Source: Epilithonimonas mollis | GTDB lineage: Bacteria > Bacteroidota > Bacteroidia > Flavobacteriales > Weeksellaceae | DNA: 64,000 nt | Direction: 5' to 3' | Assembly: GCF_900142325.1 (NCBI RefSeq) | Contig: NZ_FRAM01000003.1 | Location: 354,038-418,037 of the forward strand | Shown: one piece after another, positions 17,906 to 30,724 of the stretch | Position numbering within the stretch: position 1 is the first letter of the stretch | How the letters are laid out: every line of letters starts with the position of its first letter | Made by a program: the position numbers and the translations under genes | Notes under the pieces: model-generated | The model's database searches: none | Told to the model about the DNA's origin: nothing | Seen by the model: the letters and a program-made list of their open reading frames with translations, nothing else

Positions 17906-18520
17906 ATGATGAAAGAAATCATTGATTATATACAAACAATTGAACATGGGTTTAAGCACATTATTGAAGCCGGTGACACAATTTTAAAAGATCATACACA
18001 AAATCATTTTGAACTTGCTGTCGGTTTTCTGGATGATGAAAGTTATCAGGTTAGAATGCTTTCCACTTACATGTTGGGACAGCTTTCTATAAAGGATCTA
18101 CGCGCTATGAAAGTTCTCGAAACCCGTATTCCGGAAGATCCGAACTGGCGGGTGCAGGAAATGCTTGCCAAGGCTTTTGATCATTACTGCAATGTTTTGG
18201 GCTATGAAAACAGTCTTCCAAAAATACAAAACTGGCTCTCCAGTCCTAATCCTAATATCAAAAGAGCAGTTATCGAAGGATTACGTATCTGGACATCAAG
18301 ACCTTATTTTAAAGAACATCCTAAAGCAGCCATTGACCTCATCAGCAACTACAGATCTGATGACAGTGAATATCTGAGAAAATCCGTTGGAAATGCCCTG
18401 CATGATATCGGCAAAAAATATCCAGACAAAATATCCGAAGAACTTTCAACCTGGGATCTTGAAAATAAAAAAACCTTATTTACTTATAAACTCGCAAAAA
18501 GTAAAGAATCCAAACAATAA
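17906..18520 (+). CDS. HEAT-like / DNA alkylation repeat protein
   Basis: 204 residues made of short helical repeats. The segments NWRVQEMLAKAFDHYC and NIKRAVIEGLRIW resemble the repeats of AlkD/AlkC-type DNA glycosylases, which excise bulky alkylated bases. The protein is a little shorter than AlkD, and I cannot confirm the catalytic Trp/Asp set. A protein-interaction HEAT protein is the alternative. Starts 85 bases after the amidase on the same strand. Either of two start codons is possible (ATG ATG at 17906). Confidence 0.7.
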   Translation: MMKEIIDYIQTIEHGFKHIIEAGDTILKDHTQNHFELAVGFLDDESYQVRMLSTYMLGQLSIKDLRAMKVLETRIPEDPNWRVQEMLAKAFDHYCNVLGYENSLPKIQNWLSSPNPNIKRAVIEGLRIWTSRPYFKEHPKAAIDLISNYRSDDSEYLRKSVGNALHDIGKKYPDKISEELSTWDLENKKTLFTYKLAKSKESKQ

Positions 18521-18944
18521 TTATAGTTTTTAATTAAATGCAAAAAAAGAGAAAATTAATTCATATCTCCAAATCTCGTTATACTTTTCTCGGCGAGAAC
18601 AAAACAATCAATCAGCCCTGCTTTTTCCATCGAATTTTAAATTTCTTCCCTCTGTTTTAACTTTTCTATTCCCAAAAATATAACTCAGCAAAAACGTCAA
18701 AATAGTTATTGAAAAAATGGGTGAAATTCTGATAATCCATAAAGAACTGATTGTTTTATCTTTCCTTAATGCGACAATATTCTGAATATCAAAGCTGGAG
18801 ATGTTTCCCTTTATCGAAGCCACATCCCCTATGATGCTATAGAATTTGAACAATTAAAAATCAGCTGGTTTGATTTCCTTTCAAAATTTTTTTTTACATC
18901 TTATAAAGTCAGATGGCATCCCCGCAATGCAAGGAAATGAAATT
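18521..18944. other. Intergenic stretch with at most a weak small reading frame
   Basis: About 420 bases between the HEAT gene and the hxlR-type gene. A minus-strand frame at 18608-18853 (81 codons, TTG start) would encode one hydrophobic helix and a basic tail. It has no recognised homology, poor start context and a stop immediately upstream. It may be a remnant of a membrane protein gene. Nothing else is seen. Confidence 0.3.
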
Positions 18945-19319
18945 CTAATTCCCAATGATAAACTCACCCTTCTCGCGGACGACTTGATTCCCCCATTTGG
19001 TTATTGATTCTAAAATCGGGACAAAACTACTGCCTAAATCGGTCAAACTGTAAATGACCTTGATTGGTGGTTTTTTACCATAGACCTTTCTTGACACCAA
19101 GCCGTCTCTCTCCAATTGTTTCAACTGCAGACTCAGGGTCATTTCAGTAACTGACGGTATTTCTTTACGGAGTTCATTGTATCTTTTCGGCTCATCTTTC
19201 AGATGATAAAGAATAACCGCTTTCCATTTTCCGCCAACAAGATCCATCGTAAGACTGACTGTACAGGGATAAGTTTTTCTATTTAGCCTTACAGCGTCGC
19301 CAATGCATTCGTATTTCAT
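18945..19319 (-). CDS. HxlR family winged-helix transcriptional regulator
   Basis: 124 residues, a one-domain winged helix. The family opening is present (CTVSLTMDLVGGKWKAVILY), followed by RYNELRKEIPSVTEMTLSLQ as recognition region and a GLVSRKVYG wing. HxlR proteins often respond to oxidants or electrophiles through a conserved N-terminal cysteine, and here a Cys lies before VSLTMDL as in the family. It is divergent from a flavodoxin-like oxidoreductase gene, a usual arrangement in which the regulator controls the neighbour. An inverted repeat lies between them. Confidence 0.92.
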   Translation of the reverse strand: MKYECIGDAVRLNRKTYPCTVSLTMDLVGGKWKAVILYHLKDEPKRYNELRKEIPSVTEMTLSLQLKQLERDGLVSRKVYGKKPPIKVIYSLTDLGSSFVPILESITKWGNQVVREKGEFIIGN

Positions 19320-19334
19320 TTTATACTTTTTAAC

Positions 19335-19384
19335 CTATCTGTTTGGATAGTTATTGTCTATGCAATTTACTAAAAATACTTTTG
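19335..19384 (+). promoter_or_regulatory. Operator and promoter between hxlR-type gene and oxidoreductase gene
   Basis: CTATC-N6-GATAG perfect inverted repeat at 19335-19350, likely site for the HxlR-type protein. The promoter for the plus-strand gene overlaps its right side: TTG at 19354-19356, 20 bases, TACTTTTG at 19377-19384. Confidence 0.65.
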
Positions 19385-19403
19385 CAACTAAAATAATTAT
19401 AGT

Positions 19404-19970
19404 ATGGCATTGATCATTTTAGCACATCCCGCTTATGAAACGTCTGTTGCAAACAAAACAGTCATTGAAGAATTGCTGAAAAGTAATTTAGACCTTGAGA
19501 TCAGAAACATCCACGAAATGTACCCAGATTACAAAATTGATGTAAAAGCAGAACAGGAAACACTTTTAAGACATCAGACCATCATTTTTCAATATCCATT
19601 TTACTGGTATAACATGCCGGCAATTCTGAAACATTGGTTTGATTTGGTATTCGAATATCAATTTGCATACGGTTCCGACGGTGACAAACTGAAAGGTAAA
19701 AATTTTGTTCCAAGCTTTACGGTAGGCTCATCGGAAAGCAGTTATAATGTTCTGGGGTTTCAGCATTTCCGGATTTATGAGTTTTGTAAAAACCTTGAGC
19801 AGACAGCTTTATTTTCTCAGATGAATTACATTGATCCCATTTATTTCCATGGAACCTCTTTGGCGGCTGGCTATTCAGCAGAAGAAATCAGAAAGTATGC
19901 AAAAAGGCACGCTGAAAAGCTGCTATACCGATTGTTGGAATTAGAGAACAGGAATAAAAATCCACTTTAA
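19404..19970 (+). CDS. NAD(P)H-dependent flavodoxin-like oxidoreductase (KefF/MdaB group)
   Basis: 188-residue flavodoxin-fold quinone or nitro reductase with FMN or FAD. The N-terminus LIILAHPAYETSVANKTV is the phosphate-binding loop, and FQYPFYWYNMPAILKHWFD is the conserved central block. The end of the fold includes SEIRKYAKRH-like helices. Probably reduces quinones or electrophiles in the cytosol, in keeping with control by the adjacent HxlR-type regulator. Followed directly by a strong terminator. Confidence 0.88.
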   Translation: MALIILAHPAYETSVANKTVIEELLKSNLDLEIRNIHEMYPDYKIDVKAEQETLLRHQTIIFQYPFYWYNMPAILKHWFDLVFEYQFAYGSDGDKLKGKNFVPSFTVGSSESSYNVLGFQHFRIYEFCKNLEQTALFSQMNYIDPIYFHGTSLAAGYSAEEIRKYAKRHAEKLLYRLLELENRNKNPL

Positions 19971-19974
19971 TGAT

Positions 19975-20006
19975 AAAACGGGAGCATTTGGATGCTCCCG
20001 TTTTTA
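19975..20006 (+). terminator. Terminator of the oxidoreductase gene
   Basis: ACGGGAGCAT / ATGCTCCCGT perfect 10-base stem, 4-base loop, then TTTT. Confidence 0.9.
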
Positions 20007-20164
20007 ATAAATATCGTATAAATTTATTTTCTAAAATCCCTTTCATTCAAATCGGTACTGATTTGTTCCGTAGTAACATCAATTTTTTTGTGATGCAAAA
20101 TGTATCGAGACACAAAATGGCTTACAAAATTTTACAGAACTGTTACTGTTAGCATTAAAAAGGC

Positions 20165-24812
<4,648 letters not shown>

Positions 24813-24891
24813 TTCATTTAAATTTTTTCATTTTTTATGACAATAATTTCTCCGACACTTCCTCTTACTAAAGGGTGTGCCATTTATCTTG

Positions 24892-24923
24892 AAAATCACA
24901 CAGCAATACTGCCGTGTGATTTT
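24892..24923 (-). terminator. Intra-operon hairpin between the susE/F-like and GH31 genes
   Basis: Perfect stem AAAATCACAC/GTGTGATTTT with a 12-base loop, followed on the minus strand by TTTTC. It is 14 bases after the susE/F-like stop. It may be a partial terminator or an mRNA-stabilising 3' end within the locus. Confidence 0.65.
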
Positions 24924-24936
24924 TGATAAGAAAAAA

Positions 24937-26400
24937 TTACTGAATATTGAGAGTATTAGTATCTAAATTTAGCGTAATTGTACGATTGCCTGTCCCGGTT
25001 ACTTTCCATTTAAGGTCTGTAGCATCGCCTCCTGCACATTTTATTCTTTCCTGAAAATTTGTGTTAGAAATGCTTTGATCCTGAATCACTGCCACTAATT
25101 CGGTACCGTCACACCACGTTGTATTGAATTTAGTAAATTTAAATGATCCTGCGTTAAGAGTTCCTGTCCAGGTGTAAATATTGCCATTTTTGGTCATTGG
25201 AGTCAGTGTTCCCATATTCCATGCGTTTGGCGTTGCGTCACCTATGAGGTAAACATTTACAGGCTCAAACTTAATTGTATTACTGGCAGTGTTGAGTGTG
25301 ATCAAATATCTTCCGGCCGCCGATGAGCTGACTTTCCATTTATTATCAACAGTACAGCCGGAATTTTGTTCCACGCCAGTTGCATTCAGATCCTGGTTAT
25401 CTACCAAAGGGCGGTACCAATTTCCGCACCAGTCACCTTTCGATCCCGTTAATAACTTAAAATGTCCTTCTTTCAGGCTACATTCCAAAGTAAAAATAAA
25501 AGGATTGTCCTGATCCTGCTTAAAAGCTACCGGATTATCCACATCCCAGCCGCTCGGTGAAGCGTCTCCAACGATCCAAACATTATTAAATAAAGGACTG
25601 TTCATTTTTTCAATTTTTATGCTTAATGTCAGCACATTAACAGTTACCCTGTAAAGGCCCGGATTATCAACTGTCCATTGCAGATCTGCACCGCTCCCAC
25701 CTAAATTATAAGTCATCTTTGTATCATCATTAGGATCCCTGGTGTAAAAATCCTGGCACCAGCAGTCACTCTGGGAGGTTGCAAATTTGAAGTTCCCAGG
25801 TTTTAATTGTCCGTAATAAATAAATTCTGCAGGATTATCCGCATTTTTTGTAAGGGCGGTAGACTTTGTGATATCCCAGCCATTAGGAGATGCATCACCT
25901 ACAATATACAATGTTTCCGTAAATGGCTTGAACGGCGTCAAAATAAAATCGACTACTGAAACTTGCGGCTTAACCGAGTTATCTGCAAAAGTTGCTGTTA
26001 CCTTAGCCTGCATCGTAACGGCTTTACCTGGAGTTGCTCCGTAATTGTTGATTAATAAACTATTGAGATCTCCAATCAGTATATCGTAAGAATAAATATT
26101 TTTTCCGATATCGTACGATTGAGATTTGGAGAAATTGTTTTCTTTTTTATCAATTTCCAGCTTGTAAGTGATGGCTGAGTTGGTTCCTTGATTGTTAGCA
26201 GGCGTCCAGCTAAAATTGAATTTGGAATTATACATTGCCGGAAGCAATTCTTCGATATCTGATGTTTTTACGGATAACTCACTGATTTCGTAATCCATAG
26301 ATCCCAACTCTTCGCGGCAGGCAATAACTCCCAGTAAGACAAGCGGAAGAATCCAGAAGAACTTTTTGCTCCAATGTTTTATATTTAATTTTGTTTTCAT
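24937..26400 (-). CDS. SusE/SusF-like surface glycan-binding lipoprotein
   Basis: 487 residues. The lipoprotein signal ends LLGVIAC. An N-terminal SusE Ig-like domain (FSWTPANNQGTNSAITYKLE) is followed by three starch-binding-type modules. Each opens with the same pattern: LYIVGDASPNGWD, VWIVGDASPSGWD, VYLIGDATPNAWN. In B. thetaiotaomicron such proteins sit on the cell surface and hold starch near the SusCD transporter. Aromatic residues needed for glucan contact are frequent in the modules. Follows the susD gene after 23 bases. Confidence 0.9.
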   Translation of the reverse strand: MKTKLNIKHWSKKFFWILPLVLLGVIACREELGSMDYEISELSVKTSDIEELLPAMYNSKFNFSWTPANNQGTNSAITYKLEIDKKENNFSKSQSYDIGKNIYSYDILIGDLNSLLINNYGATPGKAVTMQAKVTATFADNSVKPQVSVVDFILTPFKPFTETLYIVGDASPNGWDITKSTALTKNADNPAEFIYYGQLKPGNFKFATSQSDCWCQDFYTRDPNDDTKMTYNLGGSGADLQWTVDNPGLYRVTVNVLTLSIKIEKMNSPLFNNVWIVGDASPSGWDVDNPVAFKQDQDNPFIFTLECSLKEGHFKLLTGSKGDWCGNWYRPLVDNQDLNATGVEQNSGCTVDNKWKVSSSAAGRYLITLNTASNTIKFEPVNVYLIGDATPNAWNMGTLTPMTKNGNIYTWTGTLNAGSFKFTKFNTTWCDGTELVAVIQDQSISNTNFQERIKCAGGDATDLKWKVTGTGNRTITLNLDTNTLNIQ

Positions 26401-26423
26401 AATTCGAATAATCTTTATTTTGA

Positions 26424-27902
26424 TTAATATCCAGGATTTTGTGTCAGATTAGGATTTCTGTCTCTTTCGATCTGTGGAATCGGAAGAAGCAAATGTTTGG
26501 TTGTTGCATTGGTTTTTCCTATAGAATGCAGGAAGTCCAAACCGTATTGTCCATTGTTTGTTCTAATCAAATCGAACCATCTATGCCCTTCGAAAGCCAA
26601 TTCCATTCTTCTCTCATGAAGGACTTTTTCACGGAACGCTAACTGAGACAATCCGGAGGCGACTGAGCCAAGACCGGCTCTTGATCTCACGGCATTAAGT
26701 GGAATTGCTGCTAAGGCTGTTTGTCCTAATTCATTAAGCGCCTCTGCTTTCATCAGTAATACCTCGGAATAGCGCATGACGGGGAAGTTAAGCGGACTGT
26801 TATCGTAAGATGGGAATGCGGAAAGTGGGACCAGAAATTTTCTTACATTATATCCAGTCAGCGAGTAGTTTGATTGGTATTCTTTGCCATCATAATCGGG
26901 GCAACCCTGATAAAAAATAGTTTTATCCTTTCTCTTGTCACCGGTCTCATAGTTGTCCACAAACTCTTGTGTTGGCTGATTCCATCCCCAACCGCCGGCA
27001 ACGAAGTTAGCACCACGAGGTCCCATAAAAGTGCTTGTCCAGGACGATTGATTCTCATTGCTCCAGAAATCGTAACCACCCGTGGATGCATACTGAACTT
27101 CAAATAATGACTCCTGGGAGTTTTCCGTCGCAACGTTGAAATTATCTGAGTAATCTGCGTTCAGAGTGTAACCCATGCCTTCCAGCTGAGTGCTTAAATC
27201 TACCACTTTTTGCCAGTTCCCAAGCGTGAGATTGACATTTGCCAAAGCACCGATAGCTGCCCCTTTGCTGGCTCTGCCTTTGTCCTTGTCACCATATGTT
27301 TGTCTGGTTGGCAATAATTGGATTGCTTTTTCCAGATCTGACACGATCAATTTATAAATTTCAGATTTTGGCGCTCTGGAAGGATAAAGATCACCATTGA
27401 CATCCTGCGGTTCTGTCACCATAGGAACATCCCCGAAGAATCTCACCAAAATAAAATAATAATGTGCTCTAAGAAAATAGGCCTCTCCCAAACTTCTGTT
27501 TTTGATATCGTCGGCAATATTGAGTGTTGGTGCTGTTTTTATAATGATATTAGATGATAAAATCCCCGGCCAAGGCCCTCTCCAAAGATCCAAAACCCCG
27601 GGGTTATCTGTGCTGGTTACAAAATTAGAAAGCTGAGTTGTTTCCAGACCGTCATCACCACCACCGGCTCCCACGATACTGTTACCGGCGAAGATATCAG
27701 TGGTCCACATTCTCATATTGTAAAGTTTTGGACGTTGCAAAGGCTGATATGCACCATTGACTAATGTAGTCAGTTCGTCAGCCGTTTGCGGGTAGTTGTT
27801 TGTATTAATCGTATCCAGTGGCTGTTTGTCTAAAAAATCATCGCTGCATCCCAATGAAGTGAAAGCGATTAAAGCAAATAGTGTAATTTTTATCTTTTTC
27901 AT
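26424..27902 (-). CDS. SusD/RagB family surface glycan-binding lipoprotein
   Basis: 492 residues. The lipoprotein signal ends FTSLGCSDD, followed by the family opening FLDKQPLDTIN. TPR-like helices and the C-terminal SusD block (RAGLGSVASGL, then ERRMELAFEGHRWFDLIR) are clear. It forms a lid over the SusC pore and delivers glycan for TonB-driven import. Follows susC after 11 bases, as is the rule. Confidence 0.97.
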   Translation of the reverse strand: MKKIKITLFALIAFTSLGCSDDFLDKQPLDTINTNNYPQTADELTTLVNGAYQPLQRPKLYNMRMWTTDIFAGNSIVGAGGGDDGLETTQLSNFVTSTDNPGVLDLWRGPWPGILSSNIIIKTAPTLNIADDIKNRSLGEAYFLRAHYYFILVRFFGDVPMVTEPQDVNGDLYPSRAPKSEIYKLIVSDLEKAIQLLPTRQTYGDKDKGRASKGAAIGALANVNLTLGNWQKVVDLSTQLEGMGYTLNADYSDNFNVATENSQESLFEVQYASTGGYDFWSNENQSSWTSTFMGPRGANFVAGGWGWNQPTQEFVDNYETGDKRKDKTIFYQGCPDYDGKEYQSNYSLTGYNVRKFLVPLSAFPSYDNSPLNFPVMRYSEVLLMKAEALNELGQTALAAIPLNAVRSRAGLGSVASGLSQLAFREKVLHERRMELAFEGHRWFDLIRTNNGQYGLDFLHSIGKTNATTKHLLLPIPQIERDRNPNLTQNPGY

Positions 27903-27913
27903 TGTTATTAAAT

Positions 27914-30706
27914 TTAAAATCCTACATTAAGGCCAAAAGAAATGGTTGTGGTAATCGGATACGTCCCGTTATCAATGCCATTAACAGGAACTTCCGGATC
28001 GAAACCTCCGTACTTGGTCCAAGTCACTAAATTCTGTGCAGAAGCAAAAATTTTGATCAATTTGAAATTTTCTCCAAATACACCTTTTGGCAAAGTATAG
28101 CTTAGCATTACGTTTTTTATTTTCACATACGACCCATCTTCTATATATCGGTCACTCACTCTCGAGTTTTGGTTGGGATCACCATAGATGGCTCTTGGCA
28201 TTGTAAAACTTGTTCCTTCGCCTGTCCATCTGTTTAAAACAGCTGTGCTCTGGTTGGTAATGATAGCCATATTTTCTGTATACATTCTGTTGGCATTGAA
28301 GATATCATTGCCGTAACTTCCTTGTAAGAACACACTTAAATCAAAACTTTTATAAGTAAAGGTGTTATTGAGAGAAAAGGTGAATTTTGGATTCGGATTA
28401 CCGATAACCGTACGGTCCTTATCATTAATCACACCATCGTTGTTAAGATCTTTGAAACGGATATCTCCAGGCGCTGTGCTTGTCGCAGGATTGGATCCCG
28501 GCATTTGTACAGCGTGGAGATTGACTTCTCCTTGATTTTGGAAAATACCATCGGTTACATAACCATAAAATACATTCACCGGAAAATTGTTCTGGATAAG
28601 TCCTATAGTGCTGTTTAGGCCTCCGCTGGCTGTAATGATCGGTGTCTCACTGTTGATATTGACTACATTATTCTTATTATAAGAAAATACAGCATCTGTG
28701 GACCATTTGAAGTTTTCTCTTACGAAGTTTTTAGTCGATAGAGTGGCTTCGATACCTTTATTCTGAATTTTACCGGCATTGACAGACGGCACAAAGACAT
28801 CCGAGTAACCGGAAGTGACCGGAACAGACATGGGCACCAGCATATCATTGGTATTTTTAACATAAGCATCAAGAATTAAACTGACCCTGCTATTGAACAT
28901 ATCCAAATCAAAACCGGCATTATATTGTTCCTGCCCCTCCCATTTTACATAGGGATTAGGTAAAACCGTCGGAAGCACTGACGGCACAAAAACATTATTG
29001 AAATTATACAGGTAAGTATTGTAAGTGGAAGCAAAACTGTAATTGCCGATATTTTGGTTACCCGTTATACCATACCCTAATCTAATTTTCAGGTTATTAA
29101 CTGTTCTGGAATCTTTCAGAAAGTTCTCGTTGGAAATACGCCAGGCTACTGCAGCAGAAGGAAACCAACCCCACTTGTTACCGTCTCCGAATCGGGAAGA
29201 ACCGTCTCTGCGAATGGTTGCTGTAATATAATATTTACCCGCAAAGTTATAATTGACCCTGCCTAAATAAGACATAATAGCCCATTGTGATCCGCTTCCA
29301 TGGGGAATTGGCTGTAAGGTACCATTATCGATCTGCTGCGTACTTTCACTTGCAAATTTCTGGATAGACGCATTTAAGAATTTGAAATCATTGTTCTGTG
29401 CACTGCTACCAATTACGGCATTGATGTGATGATCACCAATAATTTTGTCATAGGTCAGGGTATTGTCCCAAAGCAGGGTTATGCTTCTGTTATCCCCTTC
29501 ATATAAATAAGAATTTTCCTGAGATTTTGCACCCCATACGTATTTTGGAGACCAGGTTCTGTCGTACCAGATATTAGCTTCAATACCCCCTAAGGATTTG
29601 AATTTCAAATCTTTGATGATTTCTGCCTCTGCATACATATTACCCTGGATGTTGTAGCCTTTAGTTGTCATTTCCACAATGTTGGCTTTACCTATAGGGT
29701 TATCGATATCGCCATACAGCATAGGATTTGAGCCTGGTCCGGCATAGTTACCTGAAGGATCATAAATTGCTCTTGTCGGCAAAGACAAAAAAGTATTCTT
29801 GATATCGTAATCACCTTTTTTCTTGATATCATGCTGAAGTTTTACACTATTCCCAATTTTAAGAAAAGGCTTCACTTTGGTATCGCCATTCAACTGAACA
29901 ATGTATCTGTCATAACCGGTGTTAAGTACCACACCTTTTTGACTAAAATAACTGGCGGATACGTAAAGATTGCTTTTCTCAGTGCGGTCTCCATATGATA
30001 AAGAGTAATTAGACATCAGCGCAGGACTGAAAAGAGCTTTGATCCAATCAGTACCTTTGCCTAATGAAGCCGGATCATTGAATTGCGGATTGCTTGCCAT
30101 CCCTGCATTGATCAGCATTTCATTGTTTAGCTGTGCATATTGTGATGCATCCAGCATCTTTGGCATATGACCCACACTCTGTATCCCCGTGAATGTGTCA
30201 AAATTCAGAACGCCGCCTTTCGCACCTCTTTTAGTCGTAATAATCACCACACCATTTGCGCCTCGGGAACCGTAGATCGCTGTAGAAGAAGCATCCTTCA
30301 GGATATTGATCGATTCTACATCACTCATATTGATTTGATTAAGTCCACCGTTCAAAGGCATTCCATCCACAACAATCAGAGGGTCGTTATTCGAGATTGT
30401 CCCTGTTCCTCGTATACGGAAGGTCACGTTGCTTCCGGGTTCGCCGGAATTGAATACATTAACCCCGGATGCGCGGCCCTGGATGGCTTGTCCGATATCT
30501 GCAACAGGCTGGTTTTCTGCTTTAGTCAAGTTAATTACGGATACAGAGCCTGTCAGATCCTTAGCTTTTGCTTTGCCATAGCCAATAACAACAACTTCAT
30601 CAATTTTTTGTTCTTTCTGTAACGTGTCAGTTTGCTGAGCGTACAAATTTCCTGAAAAATAAACTGCTGCAATTGCTAGGGTGCTTCTCAAAAATTTTGG
30701 TTTCAT
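27914..30706 (-). CDS. SusC/RagA family TonB-dependent outer membrane transporter
   Basis: 930 residues, at the short end for SusC. After the signal peptide (ending NLYAQQ) the TonB box region KIDEVVVIGYGKAKAKDLTG comes at once, without the usual N-terminal carboxypeptidase-regulatory-like domain. The plug has the SusC signature (IRGTGTISNNDPLIVVDGMP and ILKDASSTAIYGSRGANGVV). The barrel ends with the aromatic outer-membrane signal SFGLNVGF. Imports oligosaccharides with the adjacent SusD. Confidence 0.97.
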   Translation of the reverse strand: MKPKFLRSTLAIAAVYFSGNLYAQQTDTLQKEQKIDEVVVIGYGKAKAKDLTGSVSVINLTKAENQPVADIGQAIQGRASGVNVFNSGEPGSNVTFRIRGTGTISNNDPLIVVDGMPLNGGLNQINMSDVESINILKDASSTAIYGSRGANGVVIITTKRGAKGGVLNFDTFTGIQSVGHMPKMLDASQYAQLNNEMLINAGMASNPQFNDPASLGKGTDWIKALFSPALMSNYSLSYGDRTEKSNLYVSASYFSQKGVVLNTGYDRYIVQLNGDTKVKPFLKIGNSVKLQHDIKKKGDYDIKNTFLSLPTRAIYDPSGNYAGPGSNPMLYGDIDNPIGKANIVEMTTKGYNIQGNMYAEAEIIKDLKFKSLGGIEANIWYDRTWSPKYVWGAKSQENSYLYEGDNRSITLLWDNTLTYDKIIGDHHINAVIGSSAQNNDFKFLNASIQKFASESTQQIDNGTLQPIPHGSGSQWAIMSYLGRVNYNFAGKYYITATIRRDGSSRFGDGNKWGWFPSAAVAWRISNENFLKDSRTVNNLKIRLGYGITGNQNIGNYSFASTYNTYLYNFNNVFVPSVLPTVLPNPYVKWEGQEQYNAGFDLDMFNSRVSLILDAYVKNTNDMLVPMSVPVTSGYSDVFVPSVNAGKIQNKGIEATLSTKNFVRENFKWSTDAVFSYNKNNVVNINSETPIITASGGLNSTIGLIQNNFPVNVFYGYVTDGIFQNQGEVNLHAVQMPGSNPATSTAPGDIRFKDLNNDGVINDKDRTVIGNPNPKFTFSLNNTFTYKSFDLSVFLQGSYGNDIFNANRMYTENMAIITNQSTAVLNRWTGEGTSFTMPRAIYGDPNQNSRVSDRYIEDGSYVKIKNVMLSYTLPKGVFGENFKLIKIFASAQNLVTWTKYGGFDPEVPVNGIDNGTYPITTTISFGLNVGF

Positions 30707-30724
30707 TTATAATTGGGTTTTTAT

